Assembly: GCA_947625775.1 (NCBI GenBank) | Contig: CANQPM010000013.1 | Span: 1 to 64,000, forward strand | Origin: an uncultured Lachnospiraceae bacterium | GTDB taxonomy: Bacteria; Bacillota; Clostridia; Lachnospirales; Lachnospiraceae | Direction of reading: 5' to 3' | Length of the DNA stretch: 64,000 bases | Part shown: piece by piece, positions 1 through 9,221 of the stretch | How positions within the stretch are numbered: position 1 is the stretch's first letter | How the letters are laid out: each line of letters begins with the position of its first letter | Translations under genes and position numbers: made by a program | Notes under the pieces: model-generated | Told to the model about the DNA's origin: nothing | The model's input: the letters and a program-made list of their open reading frames with translations, nothing else | Databases searched by the model: none

Positions 1-127
1 CGTGTCATTCTGCATGATTTAAAGCATGGAAAACAAGGGAAATTCAAGAAAAAGTGATGAAAAATGATGAATATGTACTTGACAAGTTGCAACAGGAAAT
101 GCAGTTAAAAATTTTTTGAAAAAAGGC

Positions 128-178
128 TTGCAATACGAACATATGTGTGATATTATACAAAAAGCAAACAAATGTTTG
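128..178 (+). promoter_or_regulatory. Promoter with two LexA-like dyads
   Basis: A -35 TTGCAA (128-133) and -10 TATTAT (151-156) are 17 bases apart. Inside the spacer lies CGAACATATGTGTG (136-149), an imperfect match to the Firmicutes SOS box GAACNNNNGTTC. Just downstream lies CAAACAAATGTTTG (165-178), a perfect 5-bp-arm dyad with N4 centre. The dyads are seen directly; repression by LexA is an inference supported by the DNA-repair families that follow. Confidence 0.55.
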
Positions 179-231
179 AAAAGTGATTAAATGTGTTTTA
201 ATACCTAAATATATGAAAGGCATACAGCATT

Positions 232-1584
232 ATGCGCCATTTTAACAGTACCTCGGTTGAATTGTATGAGCCACAGCAAAAAGGCATTATGGAAAAGCTG
301 TCCATATTGAGCGACGCGGCTAAATATGACGTTTCCTGCACAAGCTCAGGAGTGGAGCGCAGAGGGAACGGCAGGGATATGGGCAGCTGCAAGGCTGCGG
401 GGATATGTCACAGCTTTTCCTCGGACGGCAGATGCATCTCGCTGCTCAAGATACTTATGTCGAATGAGTGTGTCTATGACTGTAAGTATTGTGCCAACCG
501 CAGAAGCAACGATATAGAGCGCGCCACCTTCACGCCTGACGAGATATGTGAGCTTACTATGAATTTTTACAAGCGCAATTATATAGAAGGGCTGTTTTTG
601 AGCTCTGGCATTGTGAACAATCCAAGCTACACTATGGAGCTGATATATACTACCCTGTATAAGCTTAGGAATGAATACAGATTCAGGGGCTATATCCATG
701 TAAAAGGCATACCTGGCGCGGACGCGGCGCTGATACAGCAGACAGGGTATCTTGCTGACAGGATGAGCGTAAATCTTGAGCTCCCTACTGCGGAGGGCTT
801 GGCTCGCCTTGCGCCCAATAAGCATAGAAAGACTATACTCGCGCCGATGCGCCAAATCCAAAACGGCATAGCCCAAGGGAAAAATGAACTTATGCTCTAT
901 AAAAACGCGCCTGCTTTTGTGCCTGCGGGACAGTCAACACAGATGATTATAGGCGCTACGCCTGAGAGCGACTATCAGATAATGTCTGTGGCGGAGGGAC
1001 TTTATGATAAATTTGGGATGAAAAGAGTTTTTTATTCGGCGTATGTCGGCATAAACGAGGACAAGGAGCTTCCCGCGCCCCAGACCGCGTCGCCGCTTCT
1101 TAGGGAGCACAGGCTTTACCAGGCGGACTGGCTGCTTCGGTTTTATAATTTTAGGGCGGAGGAGCTGTTGAGCGAGAAGAAGCCGAATTTTAATATCCTG
1201 CTTGATCCTAAATGTGACTGGGCGCTGCGCCATTTGGAGCAGTTTCCCGTGGAGGTAAATAGGGCGGATTACAATACGCTTCTGCGCGTGCCAGGAATAG
1301 GGGTTAAGAGCGCGCAGAGGATATGCAAGGCAAGGCGGAGCGGAGTCCTTTGCTTCGAAGACCTTAAAAAGCTGGGGGTAGTGCTAAAGCGCGCGCTGTA
1401 TTTCATAACCTGCGGGGGCAGAATGATGTACAGGACAAAGCTTGACGAGGATTATATCACTAGAAATCTTCTTTCCCAGCATGAAAAGCTGCCATTTGAT
1501 AAAGACGGAATAACATATAAGCAGCTGTCCCTGCTTGACTACGCAAATGGGCAGGCGTCATTTGAGAGCTTTACAACGGCTTAA
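232..1584 (+). CDS. Radical SAM protein, putative DNA modification/repair (rSAM_link_UDG type)
   Basis: A radical S-adenosylmethionine enzyme of the family annotated as putative DNA modification/repair radical SAM protein. The [4Fe-4S] motif CxxxCxxC reads CVYDCKYC near residues 79-86, after the conserved phrase AAKYDVSCTSSG. The C terminus holds a helix-hairpin-helix (LLRVPGIGVKSAQ) typical of non-specific DNA binding. The exact reaction is unknown. The family normally sits beside the DUF4130 protein found next. ATG 232 has AAGG ten bases upstream; ATG 289 starts where family members usually begin and may be the true start. It is probably co-transcribed with the next gene, 48 bases away. Confidence 0.85.
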   Translation: MRHFNSTSVELYEPQQKGIMEKLSILSDAAKYDVSCTSSGVERRGNGRDMGSCKAAGICHSFSSDGRCISLLKILMSNECVYDCKYCANRRSNDIERATFTPDEICELTMNFYKRNYIEGLFLSSGIVNNPSYTMELIYTTLYKLRNEYRFRGYIHVKGIPGADAALIQQTGYLADRMSVNLELPTAEGLARLAPNKHRKTILAPMRQIQNGIAQGKNELMLYKNAPAFVPAGQSTQMIIGATPESDYQIMSVAEGLYDKFGMKRVFYSAYVGINEDKELPAPQTASPLLREHRLYQADWLLRFYNFRAEELLSEKKPNFNILLDPKCDWALRHLEQFPVEVNRADYNTLLRVPGIGVKSAQRICKARRSGVLCFEDLKKLGVVLKRALYFITCGGRMMYRTKLDEDYITRNLLSQHEKLPFDKDGITYKQLSLLDYANGQASFESFTTA

Positions 1585-1632
1585 GCCGTTAAAGGCAGCA
1601 TAAAAATAATCTAAAAGGAAACGGCGGCATTT

Positions 1633-2412
1633 ATGGGAAATGAAACAGTTTTGATATGTGAGGACACTTTAGACGGGGTATTCACGGGAATATATGAGGC
1701 ATACAGGCTTAAAAAGGATAACTCTATCGAAAGCCATGATTTAATACACCTTGCCGTAAACGAGCCGTTTTCACAAAAACTTTTTACGGACTATATCAGC
1801 ATAGAAACAAATCTTGAAAAATCAGAAAAGGTGTCACGGACATTGAAAAAAAGCCTCGGCAGTGTGACATACTATAATTTGTGTCTTGCCGCATCGTCAG
1901 TATTTGAAGACAAGGCGGACGCTGTTTACCATACGGTTGTGCTCGGGTTAAGGGAGCAAGACGTAAATGTGCTTGACAGGCTCTGTGACAGCTATGTACA
2001 AAGCGCGTTTAAATGTTTTAGGGCGGCAAACAATGAGGTATGCCATTATATAGAGTTTATTCGCTTTTCGGAGCTGGACAACGGCATACTTTACGCCAAA
2101 ATCAATGCAAGGCACCACATTCTTCCTTTTATTATGCCGCATTTTGCCGACAGGCTCCCTGCAAACGATTTTGTTATATATGACGAGGGCACACAGGTGT
2201 TTGGGCTTCACCCTGGCTTTAAAAAGTGGTATCTTGTACAGGGAATGGATTTTGACGAAGACAGTCTCACATACTCTCAGGCGGAAAAAGAATACCGTGA
2301 GCTGTTCAGGCGCTTCTGCGGCAGCATTTCCATAGAGGAGAGAAAAAATGAAAAGCTGCAGCAAAGCGTTCTTCCCCTGCGTTTCAGGCCAAATATGACG
2401 GAATTTAATTAA
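1633..2412 (+). CDS. Probable DNA metabolism protein, DUF4130/TIGR03915 family
   Basis: The partner of the preceding radical SAM gene in many Firmicutes; family membership is recognised from the overall sequence and the pairing. The N-terminal part resembles the DUF4130 domain, which in other proteins is fused to a uracil-DNA-glycosylase domain, so a role in base-damage repair is likely but unproven. No signal peptide or membrane segment is visible, so it should be cytoplasmic. AAAAGGAAACGG precedes ATG 1633. It has no promoter of its own that I can see, so the pair is probably one transcript under the SOS-like promoter at 128-178. Confidence 0.8.
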   Translation: MGNETVLICEDTLDGVFTGIYEAYRLKKDNSIESHDLIHLAVNEPFSQKLFTDYISIETNLEKSEKVSRTLKKSLGSVTYYNLCLAASSVFEDKADAVYHTVVLGLREQDVNVLDRLCDSYVQSAFKCFRAANNEVCHYIEFIRFSELDNGILYAKINARHHILPFIMPHFADRLPANDFVIYDEGTQVFGLHPGFKKWYLVQGMDFDEDSLTYSQAEKEYRELFRRFCGSISIEERKNEKLQQSVLPLRFRPNMTEFN

Positions 2413-2460
2413 AATTTGACTAGAACAAAAAAGATACTTGAAAAAGATAAAAAAGTTTGA

Positions 2461-2489
2461 TTGTAAATTGCTCCGATTTCACTTATACT
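2461..2489 (+). promoter_or_regulatory. Sigma-A type promoter for the TPR-DUF4037 gene
   Basis: TTGTAA (2461-2466) and TATACT (2484-2489) with a 17-base spacer, 60 bases before the start codon. Confidence 0.6.
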
Positions 2490-2551
2490 ATATTTTAGTG
2501 AAGGTTTGAACCTTTGAAAAATGGTTTTGTTATTGAATGGGGGTAGCTTCA

Positions 2552-5500
2552 ATGGATATAAACCAAGTGATGAAGGAGCTTGATACGCTGTTTGACGAAG
2601 AGAAAACAGGACAGATAGGTGCTTTTTTGGAGGAGCATATCGCGCTTGCCGCAGCGGAGCAGGATAATGAGGCGCTGCTTATGCTCTACAATGAGGCGAT
2701 AGGTTTTTTCCGCGAGACAGGGGAATATGACAAGGCGGTTTCAAACTGTTATAAGGCGACAGAGCTTATTGACGCGATGAATCTGCAGGGGACTATACCA
2801 TATGCGACCACGCTTTTGAATGTGGCAAACGCGCATAGGGCGGCGGGACTTCTGCAGGAGTCGCTCGAATATTACAACAGGGTTCTGCCGATATATAATG
2901 CGCAGCTTGCGCCTGATGATATGTATTATGCGGGGCTTTACAACAATATGAGCCTGCTTTACCAGGAAATGTCGGATTTTAAATCGGCTAAGGAGTACCT
3001 TGAAAAAGCGCTTGACATAGTTATAAAGAAAAAAGATGCGCAGTTTGAAATAGCCGTGACGCATGCCAATCTTGCCAATACATGTATAGAGCTTGGCGAA
3101 GATGAGGAGGCTAAGGCGCGCGCTGAGGAGGCAATCAGGATTTTTGAGGAGATAGGAGTGGACGATGCCCATTACAGCGCCGCGCTTTCCGCACTTGGAA
3201 GTCTGTATTATATGGATAAAAACTATAAGCAGGCATGCGAGGTTATGGAAAAGAGCAGAGCCTGCGTGGCTAAGTATCTTGGCACAAACAATATACAGTA
3301 CCAAAGACTGAGCGAAAATATAGCGATAATCAAGGCAAAGCTTGAGGCAGAGCAGCCGACAGAGGCAAATGGGCAGGACATTTTAAAAAAAGAAGAATAC
3401 GCAGAAAGCGCGCCAGAGCAGGCGAAAGCGGATTCGGCAGATATAATGGCGCAGAATAAAGAAAGCTTTTCGGTGACAGACACTGCTGAAGATTTGGGAA
3501 CGGAAAAGCTGAATGAAAACGCAATTGACTATAATATGAGCTCAGAAGAAACAGCTGGCAGCCGACAGTCAAAAGAACCAATTATTGCTGATGGGCAAAG
3601 TGAAACGCAGGAGGCGATGATTGCTGGTGAGCAGAATGAGATGCAAGAACCAATCATTGCTGACGCGCAGAGCGAGTCACAGGAGGCAATGATTGCTGGT
3701 GAGCAGAGTGAGCCACAAGAGGCGATTATTGCTGGCGCGCAGAGTGAGCCGAAAGAGCAAATTATTGTTGGTGCGCAGATGGAGTCACAGGAGACAATAG
3801 TGGCAGCAGACGCAGCGCAGAAGGAGGATACAAACATTTCTGACGGCAATCAGCTTTTGCAGGAAACACTATATGCGGAAAATGATCCAGATGCCGACAA
3901 TGCCAGTCAGACATCAGCAGATAAAGATGGCGCTGACGAAGGACAATCAGTGCCAGATGCTCCTGAGCCGATGTCTGTTTATGCGGATCTTACACCCGAG
4001 ATTACAGGGCTTGAACTGTGCCGCAGGTATTACGAGGAATACGGCAGGCCCATGATTGCCGAAAAGTTTCCCGCATATGAAAGAAAAATAGCTGTAGGTC
4101 TTGTAGGAAAAGGCTCAGACTGTTTTGGGTTTGATGATAAACAGTCCGCAGATCACGATTTTGGCCCACGGTTTGTCATGTGGCTTACGAGGGACAATTA
4201 TGAGCGCATAGGTGCCGAGCTGCAGCGCGCGTATGATGAGCTGCCGAACACATATATGGGCTATACACGCAATGAAACAGCGCATGGCAAGGACAGATGC
4301 GGCGTCATGGTTATAGAGGATTTTTACAAAAATATCCTTGGCTTTGACCTCCTTGGCATGCTTGAACAGAGCGGTAATAAAGAAAATATTAACACTATTA
4401 AATGTTGGCTTGCGGTGCATGATTATGCGCTCGCTACGGCTGTAAACGGTGAGATATTTAGGGACGACGAGGGAATATTTACAGAGTATAGAAGCCGTCT
4501 GCTGAAATACTATCCAAAGCCTGTGTGGTACAGGAAGATTGCGCAGGCGTGCGCTATGTTTTCGCAGAGCGGCCAGTATAATCTTCCGCGTATGCAGCGG
4601 CGCGGGCAGCTTGTGGCGGCGGAGATGGCAAAGGCAGAATGTATGCGTTATGCCATGAAGCTTACCTATCTGCTAAACAGGAAATATTCGCCGCATGATA
4701 AATGGCTGTTTAAAGGTATGCCGAATAATCCCGAAATGTGCATTGACGGCATTGACGGCGGCAAATTTGATGTTGTCAGTTTGCTGGAGCGGATGAGTGT
4801 CTTGTCTGTGTCGCAAAAAGATGAGCAGGAACTTGCGATTACAGTGGAGGCGCTTGCCGTAATATTTGCCAATGAGCTTGAGCGGCTGAATATTATAGGG
4901 AAAAGTAACGTTTACCTTGACGCAAACACGGCTGAGCTCACGGCTAAAAGCGACGCGCTGCTGACTGCCGTAATAGCTGAGACGCCTGTGATTTCCGCGC
5001 TTTCGCTCTCTATAGCGAAGGCGGAGTTTGAGGCGTTTGACAAGGTGCAGAATGAGGGCGGCAGGGCAAGCTGCCAGAACAACTGGCCCACCTTCAAGGT
5101 AATGCGCATGAGCCAGTATATGACATGGAGCGAGGATATGCTTCTGCAGTACCTGTATGAGTTCAAGACGAACTATGCAAACGGCAGGAATATGATAGAG
5201 GAAAAATACGCCAGAATGATGGAGTCGACCGCGCCGCTGGAATACGCGCGCTTTGCGGATCTGCTCCCGCCTCTTGACGAGGAAAAGAAAAATATCATAG
5301 AGAATATCGTAAAGCTGCAGGTGCGCGACATGGAGGAATTTGCAAAACGCTATCCCAAGCTTGCGGGAAATGCCAGAATTATCCACACAAGGGATGACCT
5401 TCCTTATGACACATCGTATGAAACATATTTGAGGGGCGAGCTTGGCACATATTCAGATAAAATGCTTGATATGTACGGGCGCTATATAGTAAGCCACATA

Positions 5501-5605
5501 CAGGCGGGCAAAAATGTGGCGCAGGAAATAATGGAAAACACTATACATTTTTATGGATATAAGACATTGGACGAAGCAGACAAAAAAAACATTAACGAGC
5601 TCTAA
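2552..5605 (+). CDS. TPR protein with C-terminal DUF4037 nucleotidyltransferase-like domain
   Basis: Residues about 25-260 are tetratricopeptide repeats (for example the segment ALLNVANAHRAAGLLQESLE), a protein-interaction scaffold. Residues about 280-475 are an acidic linker holding six clear and one decayed copy of a 12-residue repeat. The rest is a DUF4037 domain with a nucleotidyltransferase-like signature, GKGSD followed by SADHDFGP near residue 530. The substrate is unknown. No signal peptide is seen. ATG 2552 has GGGGGT seven bases upstream and is preferred over ATG 2537. The gene is monocistronic with its own promoter. DUF4037 proteins usually lack so long a TPR/linker extension, which is the odd point here. 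Confidence 0.8.
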   Translation: MDINQVMKELDTLFDEEKTGQIGAFLEEHIALAAAEQDNEALLMLYNEAIGFFRETGEYDKAVSNCYKATELIDAMNLQGTIPYATTLLNVANAHRAAGLLQESLEYYNRVLPIYNAQLAPDDMYYAGLYNNMSLLYQEMSDFKSAKEYLEKALDIVIKKKDAQFEIAVTHANLANTCIELGEDEEAKARAEEAIRIFEEIGVDDAHYSAALSALGSLYYMDKNYKQACEVMEKSRACVAKYLGTNNIQYQRLSENIAIIKAKLEAEQPTEANGQDILKKEEYAESAPEQAKADSADIMAQNKESFSVTDTAEDLGTEKLNENAIDYNMSSEETAGSRQSKEPIIADGQSETQEAMIAGEQNEMQEPIIADAQSESQEAMIAGEQSEPQEAIIAGAQSEPKEQIIVGAQMESQETIVAADAAQKEDTNISDGNQLLQETLYAENDPDADNASQTSADKDGADEGQSVPDAPEPMSVYADLTPEITGLELCRRYYEEYGRPMIAEKFPAYERKIAVGLVGKGSDCFGFDDKQSADHDFGPRFVMWLTRDNYERIGAELQRAYDELPNTYMGYTRNETAHGKDRCGVMVIEDFYKNILGFDLLGMLEQSGNKENINTIKCWLAVHDYALATAVNGEIFRDDEGIFTEYRSRLLKYYPKPVWYRKIAQACAMFSQSGQYNLPRMQRRGQLVAAEMAKAECMRYAMKLTYLLNRKYSPHDKWLFKGMPNNPEMCIDGIDGGKFDVVSLLERMSVLSVSQKDEQELAITVEALAVIFANELERLNIIGKSNVYLDANTAELTAKSDALLTAVIAETPVISALSLSIAKAEFEAFDKVQNEGGRASCQNNWPTFKVMRMSQYMTWSEDMLLQYLYEFKTNYANGRNMIEEKYARMMESTAPLEYARFADLLPPLDEEKKNIIENIVKLQVRDMEEFAKRYPKLAGNARIIHTRDDLPYDTSYETYLRGELGTYSDKMLDMYGRYIVSHIQAGKNVAQEIMENTIHFYGYKTLDEADKKNINEL
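3575..3826 (+). repeat. 36-bp in-frame tandem repeat in the DUF4037 gene linker
   Basis: Six consecutive 36-base units (3575-3790) encode 12-residue repeats of the pattern E-x-I-I-A-x-x-Q-S-E-x-Q; a seventh, degenerate unit runs to 3826. The unit length is a multiple of three, so copy-number change would keep the frame. Confidence 0.9.
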
Positions 5606-5645
5606 GGCGGTACAAAACGTTGCCTAAGGCTTCTTAAATGCTTGG

Positions 5646-5671
5646 GAAATGTCATGTGCGGACATTTTTCA
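5646..5671 (+). terminator. Possible terminator between the DUF4037 gene and trpS
   Basis: AAATGTC (5647-5653) pairs with GACATTT (5661-5667) around a 7-base loop, followed by TT. The stem is short, so this is a weak call. Confidence 0.35.
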
Positions 5672-5725
5672 TAATGCTTTGGGACTAGAGCGGAATAAAG
5701 AAATTTAAAAGGAGAACACAGAGAA

Positions 5726-6820
5726 ATGAGTAAAATTATATTGACAGGCGACAGACCGACAGGAAGGCTCCATATAGGGCATTATGTGGGCTCGCTCAGA
5801 CGCAGGGTGGAGCTGCAGAATTCAGGGGAATACGACAAAACCTATATAATGATAGCTGACGCCCAGGCGCTCACAGACAATATAGACAATCCTGAAAAGG
5901 TGCGCCAGAACGTCATAGAGGTGGCGCTTGATTATCTTGCATGCGGTTTAGATCCGGCAAAATCGACGCTGTTCATACAGTCGCAGATTTCCGAGCTCTG
6001 TGAGCTTACGTTTTACTATATGGATTTAGTGACAGTGTCGCGCTTGCAGCGAAATCCTACAGTAAAAAACGAGATACAGCTTAGAAATTTTGAGGCGAGC
6101 ATACCGGTAGGTTTTTTTACCTATCCGATAAGCCAGGCGGCGGACATAACCTTCTGCAAAGCGACGACAGTGCCCGTGGGCGAGGATCAGCTCCCGATGA
6201 TAGAACAGACAAAGGAAATAGTCCATAAATTTAATTCAATCTATGCTCCCGAAAGTCCTGTGCTTGTAGATCCGCAGGCGCTCATACCGGAAGATGAGGC
6301 ATGCAAGCGTCTGCCCGGCACCGACGGAAAGGCTAAGATGAGTAAATCTCTCGGCAACTGTATTTATCTTGCAGATACTGCTGATGAGGTCAAGGCTAAG
6401 GTGATGAGCATGTACACTGACCCGCTTCATCTGCAGGTGAGCGATCCCGGGCATATCGAGGGCAATACAGTGTTTACATACCTTGATGCCTTTGCAAGAG
6501 ATGAGCACTTTGAACGCTATCTGCCTGATTATGCAAATTTAGATGAGCTGAAGGCTCATTACACAAGAGGCGGGCTTGGCGATGTCAAGGTAAAGAAATT
6601 TTTGAACAATGTGCTTCAGGAGGAGCTTGAGCCCATCAGGAACAGACGTCTGGAGTTTGCTAAGGACATTCCCGAAATTTACAATATACTCAAAAAAGGC
6701 TCAGACACGGCAAGAGAAGCAGCGGCGCAGACATTGTCTGAGGTAAAGCATGCCATGAGGATAGACTACTTTGCCGATGAGGAGCTCATAAAGGCGCAGA
6801 GTGAGAAGTATGCAAGGTAG
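5726..6820 (+). CDS. trpS: Tryptophan--tRNA ligase
   Basis: Class I aminoacyl-tRNA synthetase that charges tRNA-Trp with tryptophan. The HIGH signature is present as LHIGHYVG (H16-H19) after GDRPTG, and the second signature KMSKSLGN lies near residue 207, followed by the C-terminal anticodon-binding helices. At 364 residues it is slightly longer than the roughly 330 of the Bacillus enzyme. AAAAGGAG lies nine bases before ATG 5726. Only 120 bases separate it from the preceding gene and I see no T-box leader there, so regulation by uncharged tRNA is not supported. Confidence 0.97.
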   Translation: MSKIILTGDRPTGRLHIGHYVGSLRRRVELQNSGEYDKTYIMIADAQALTDNIDNPEKVRQNVIEVALDYLACGLDPAKSTLFIQSQISELCELTFYYMDLVTVSRLQRNPTVKNEIQLRNFEASIPVGFFTYPISQAADITFCKATTVPVGEDQLPMIEQTKEIVHKFNSIYAPESPVLVDPQALIPEDEACKRLPGTDGKAKMSKSLGNCIYLADTADEVKAKVMSMYTDPLHLQVSDPGHIEGNTVFTYLDAFARDEHFERYLPDYANLDELKAHYTRGGLGDVKVKKFLNNVLQEELEPIRNRRLEFAKDIPEIYNILKKGSDTAREAAAQTLSEVKHAMRIDYFADEELIKAQSEKYAR

Positions 6821-6900
6821 CGAAATAAGCAAAAAATAAACATAAAAAATAAATTTTAAAAAAAAGTAAACACTAAAAATAATAAACATATTATAATATA

Positions 6901-6935
6901 AAAGCCGCCGCCATAGAACATTAACGGTGGCTTTT
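6901..6935 (+). terminator. Rho-independent terminator after trpS
   Basis: AAAGCCGCCG (6901-6910) pairs with CGGTGGCTTT (6925-6934), one G-U pair, 14-base loop. The stem is self-complementary at its A/T ends, so it could act in both directions. The rest of 6821-7098 is very A+T rich, with a candidate -10 TATAAT at 7032-7037 for the pel operon but no convincing -35. Confidence 0.7.
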
Positions 6936-7098
6936 GTGTACTATTCCCCAAAAAGCAAGCATGAAAATAGGCAGATTATACAGAATTAATTAAATATATC
7001 AAATCAGGTAGAATATCTATGCAAAAGAATGTATAATAAATATTAAATATATATTAAATTTACTATCAATAAACCATTAAAAAGCGAGGAAGATAAAT

Positions 7099-9201
7099 TT
7101 GGAGGCGTTGGTATTAGGAAATTTAAAATACATTGAAAATGACTTTTTGGAGACGCTCGCGGAGCGTGCCAAGATAGTTGTATGCGGCAGCGATATTGAT
7201 AAAAAATCTGCCAAGGGTGTTTCAGCCTACAGCTATGAAATCAGCCAGCCTGAATTTGATAAAATGTTTATGACATTTGAGTTTGATTACATAATATATA
7301 TGTCATGGGGATTAAGCGGCAAGGCGTATGAAGAAATTATGTATCTTGACAGAATTTTTGAAATGTGCGGCAGAAGGAGGAAAACCAAGCTGATTTATAT
7401 TCAGCCGCAGGAGAGCGCCGCGGCTATTTGGGGAGATGCCTATAATGTGGTGGAAAAAGCGGGAGGCGAGCTTTGCCGCCGTTTTTGTGAAAACGGCGGG
7501 AGCGTAGTCAGGGTACTGGTGCCGTATCTGGTGCTGGACAATGAATGTCCCGCAGAAATTTTCAGTATATATGATGAGCTGCTGCAGAAAAAGCAGTTCA
7601 CGACAAAATTCAGCGAAAACAGCATAGTAGATTTTTTGTTTGTAAGTGATCTGGCGTGGTTTGTCCGCGCGGCAATGGACGAAGATGAGAGCGGCTATGT
7701 TGAGTGCGTGCTGGACGGCGGCAATGATATGACCATAAAAGACTGGTTTTATATAGTGGAGCGCTCCGCGGGCATGAAAGAGTATGACATAAACGAGCAT
7801 TATGGCGCAATATGCTTTGACGGGGAAAGCGATGCAAAGGCGGAAGAAAGACATCATTACATACGCAAGCGCTACGGCTGGTTCCCAAAGAAAAACATAG
7901 AGGACAGCATAGACGGCTGGTACAGAGCCTACTGTGAGCTTGAAAAGCCGCGAGAGCTTACGTTCAGGGAGCGGATTGCATCAGGCAAGTATGCAGATAT
8001 AAAGAAAAAAATAGTTGATTTTTCGGAGGTTTTTATACTTTTTTTGCTGTGCGAGGTGCTTACGCATGCCACAAGGGGGATGGAGCTTGTTGATTTTGCC
8101 GATTTCCGCCTGTTTTTCGTGGTGATAGTGGGTACAATGTACGGGCTGCGCTATGGCATAGGCGCGTCGATAGCGGCGTGCGTTATGTATTTCATCAGCC
8201 TGAGCGCGGGCTTTAGCTGGCAGATACAGTTTTACAACATTATCAACTGGCTGCCGTTTGCCACGTATGTGCTTACGGGCGCGATAGCGGGCTATACAAA
8301 GGATAAGTATTCAGACGAACTTAAAAGCCTTAAAAAAAGCCAGGAAATTATAGAGGAGAAATACGGCTACTTAAATGAGCTCTACACTCAAACCCTTGAA
8401 AATAAGGAAAGCTTTAGCAATCAGATAGTAAACTACAAAAACAGCTTTGGACGCATTTATGCCGCAACAAAGCAGCTCAACTCCATGCGTCCGAGCGAGA
8501 TTTTCTATCACGCCATAGTAGTCCTTGAGGATATGCTGGAGACGCAGAGCGTGGCTATTTATTCGCTTGACGGCGGGCAGTTCGCGAGGCTTAACGCATG
8601 TTCGCGCAAGCTTGCCAATTCGCTTACAAAATCCCTGCGCCTTGGCGATATACCTGACTGCAGGCGTGCGATTGAAGCGGGCGAGACCTGGGTAAACCGT
8701 GAAATGCTTGCAGGGCAGCCTGATTATGCCTTCGGCATATGCAAGGATAACCGTCTTGTGGGCATTATTGTCATACAGCAGGCAAGATATGACCAGATGA
8801 GCATGGAGTACATGAACCGCTTCAACATCATATCAGGGCTTATCTCCGACACGCTTATACGCGCGGCGGATTATCAGGAAATGTCCGAGCGGGAGGTTAT
8901 GCTGGAAAATACAAAGCTTATGAAGTACAGCTTTTTTGCAAAGGAGGTCGAATCCTACAAGCAGCTTAGCGACAACAATCAGGCAAGCTATATCCTGCTG
9001 AAGGTTGACACTGGCGACAGGGATTATGCGGCAATGAGCAGGAGGCTTATCGGCATCACGCGTAAAAATGACATTATGGGCATAGGCTCAGACGGCAAGG
9101 TTTACGTGCTTATGACGCAGGCAAACATGGACAGCATGGAAATAATAAACCGCCGCTTTGAAATCGGAGGCGTGAAGATACAGGTAGTAAATAATATTTA
9201 A
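7099..9201 (+). CDS. pelD: PelD-like c-di-GMP receptor with N-terminal SDR-like domain
   Basis: A membrane regulator of Pel-type polysaccharide synthesis. Residues 1-270 resemble an NAD-dependent epimerase/SDR fold, probably without catalysis. Hydrophobic helices lie at about 308-390, a coiled coil at about 385-430, a GAF-like domain at about 450-575 and a degenerate GGDEF-like domain at about 590-700. In the latter the GGDEF position reads SDGKV (664-668), while the inhibitory-site motif RxxD is kept as RKND (655-658), five residues upstream as in real diguanylate cyclases. This predicts c-di-GMP binding without cyclase activity. The start is TTG 7099 with GAGGA eight bases upstream. First gene of the operon. 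Confidence 0.8.
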   Translation: MEALVLGNLKYIENDFLETLAERAKIVVCGSDIDKKSAKGVSAYSYEISQPEFDKMFMTFEFDYIIYMSWGLSGKAYEEIMYLDRIFEMCGRRRKTKLIYIQPQESAAAIWGDAYNVVEKAGGELCRRFCENGGSVVRVLVPYLVLDNECPAEIFSIYDELLQKKQFTTKFSENSIVDFLFVSDLAWFVRAAMDEDESGYVECVLDGGNDMTIKDWFYIVERSAGMKEYDINEHYGAICFDGESDAKAEERHHYIRKRYGWFPKKNIEDSIDGWYRAYCELEKPRELTFRERIASGKYADIKKKIVDFSEVFILFLLCEVLTHATRGMELVDFADFRLFFVVIVGTMYGLRYGIGASIAACVMYFISLSAGFSWQIQFYNIINWLPFATYVLTGAIAGYTKDKYSDELKSLKKSQEIIEEKYGYLNELYTQTLENKESFSNQIVNYKNSFGRIYAATKQLNSMRPSEIFYHAIVVLEDMLETQSVAIYSLDGGQFARLNACSRKLANSLTKSLRLGDIPDCRRAIEAGETWVNREMLAGQPDYAFGICKDNRLVGIIVIQQARYDQMSMEYMNRFNIISGLISDTLIRAADYQEMSEREVMLENTKLMKYSFFAKEVESYKQLSDNNQASYILLKVDTGDRDYAAMSRRLIGITRKNDIMGIGSDGKVYVLMTQANMDSMEIINRRFEIGGVKIQVVNNI

Positions 9202-9221
9202 TAAAAGAATAGCGGTAAAAT

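Noticed and set aside
346-876. Minus-strand 176-residue open frame opposite the radical SAM gene
   Set aside because: Shadow frame opposite a clear family member; no ribosome site.
5606-5725. T-box leader for trpS
   Set aside because: Only 120 bases are available and no T-box sequence or specifier-stem layout is visible.
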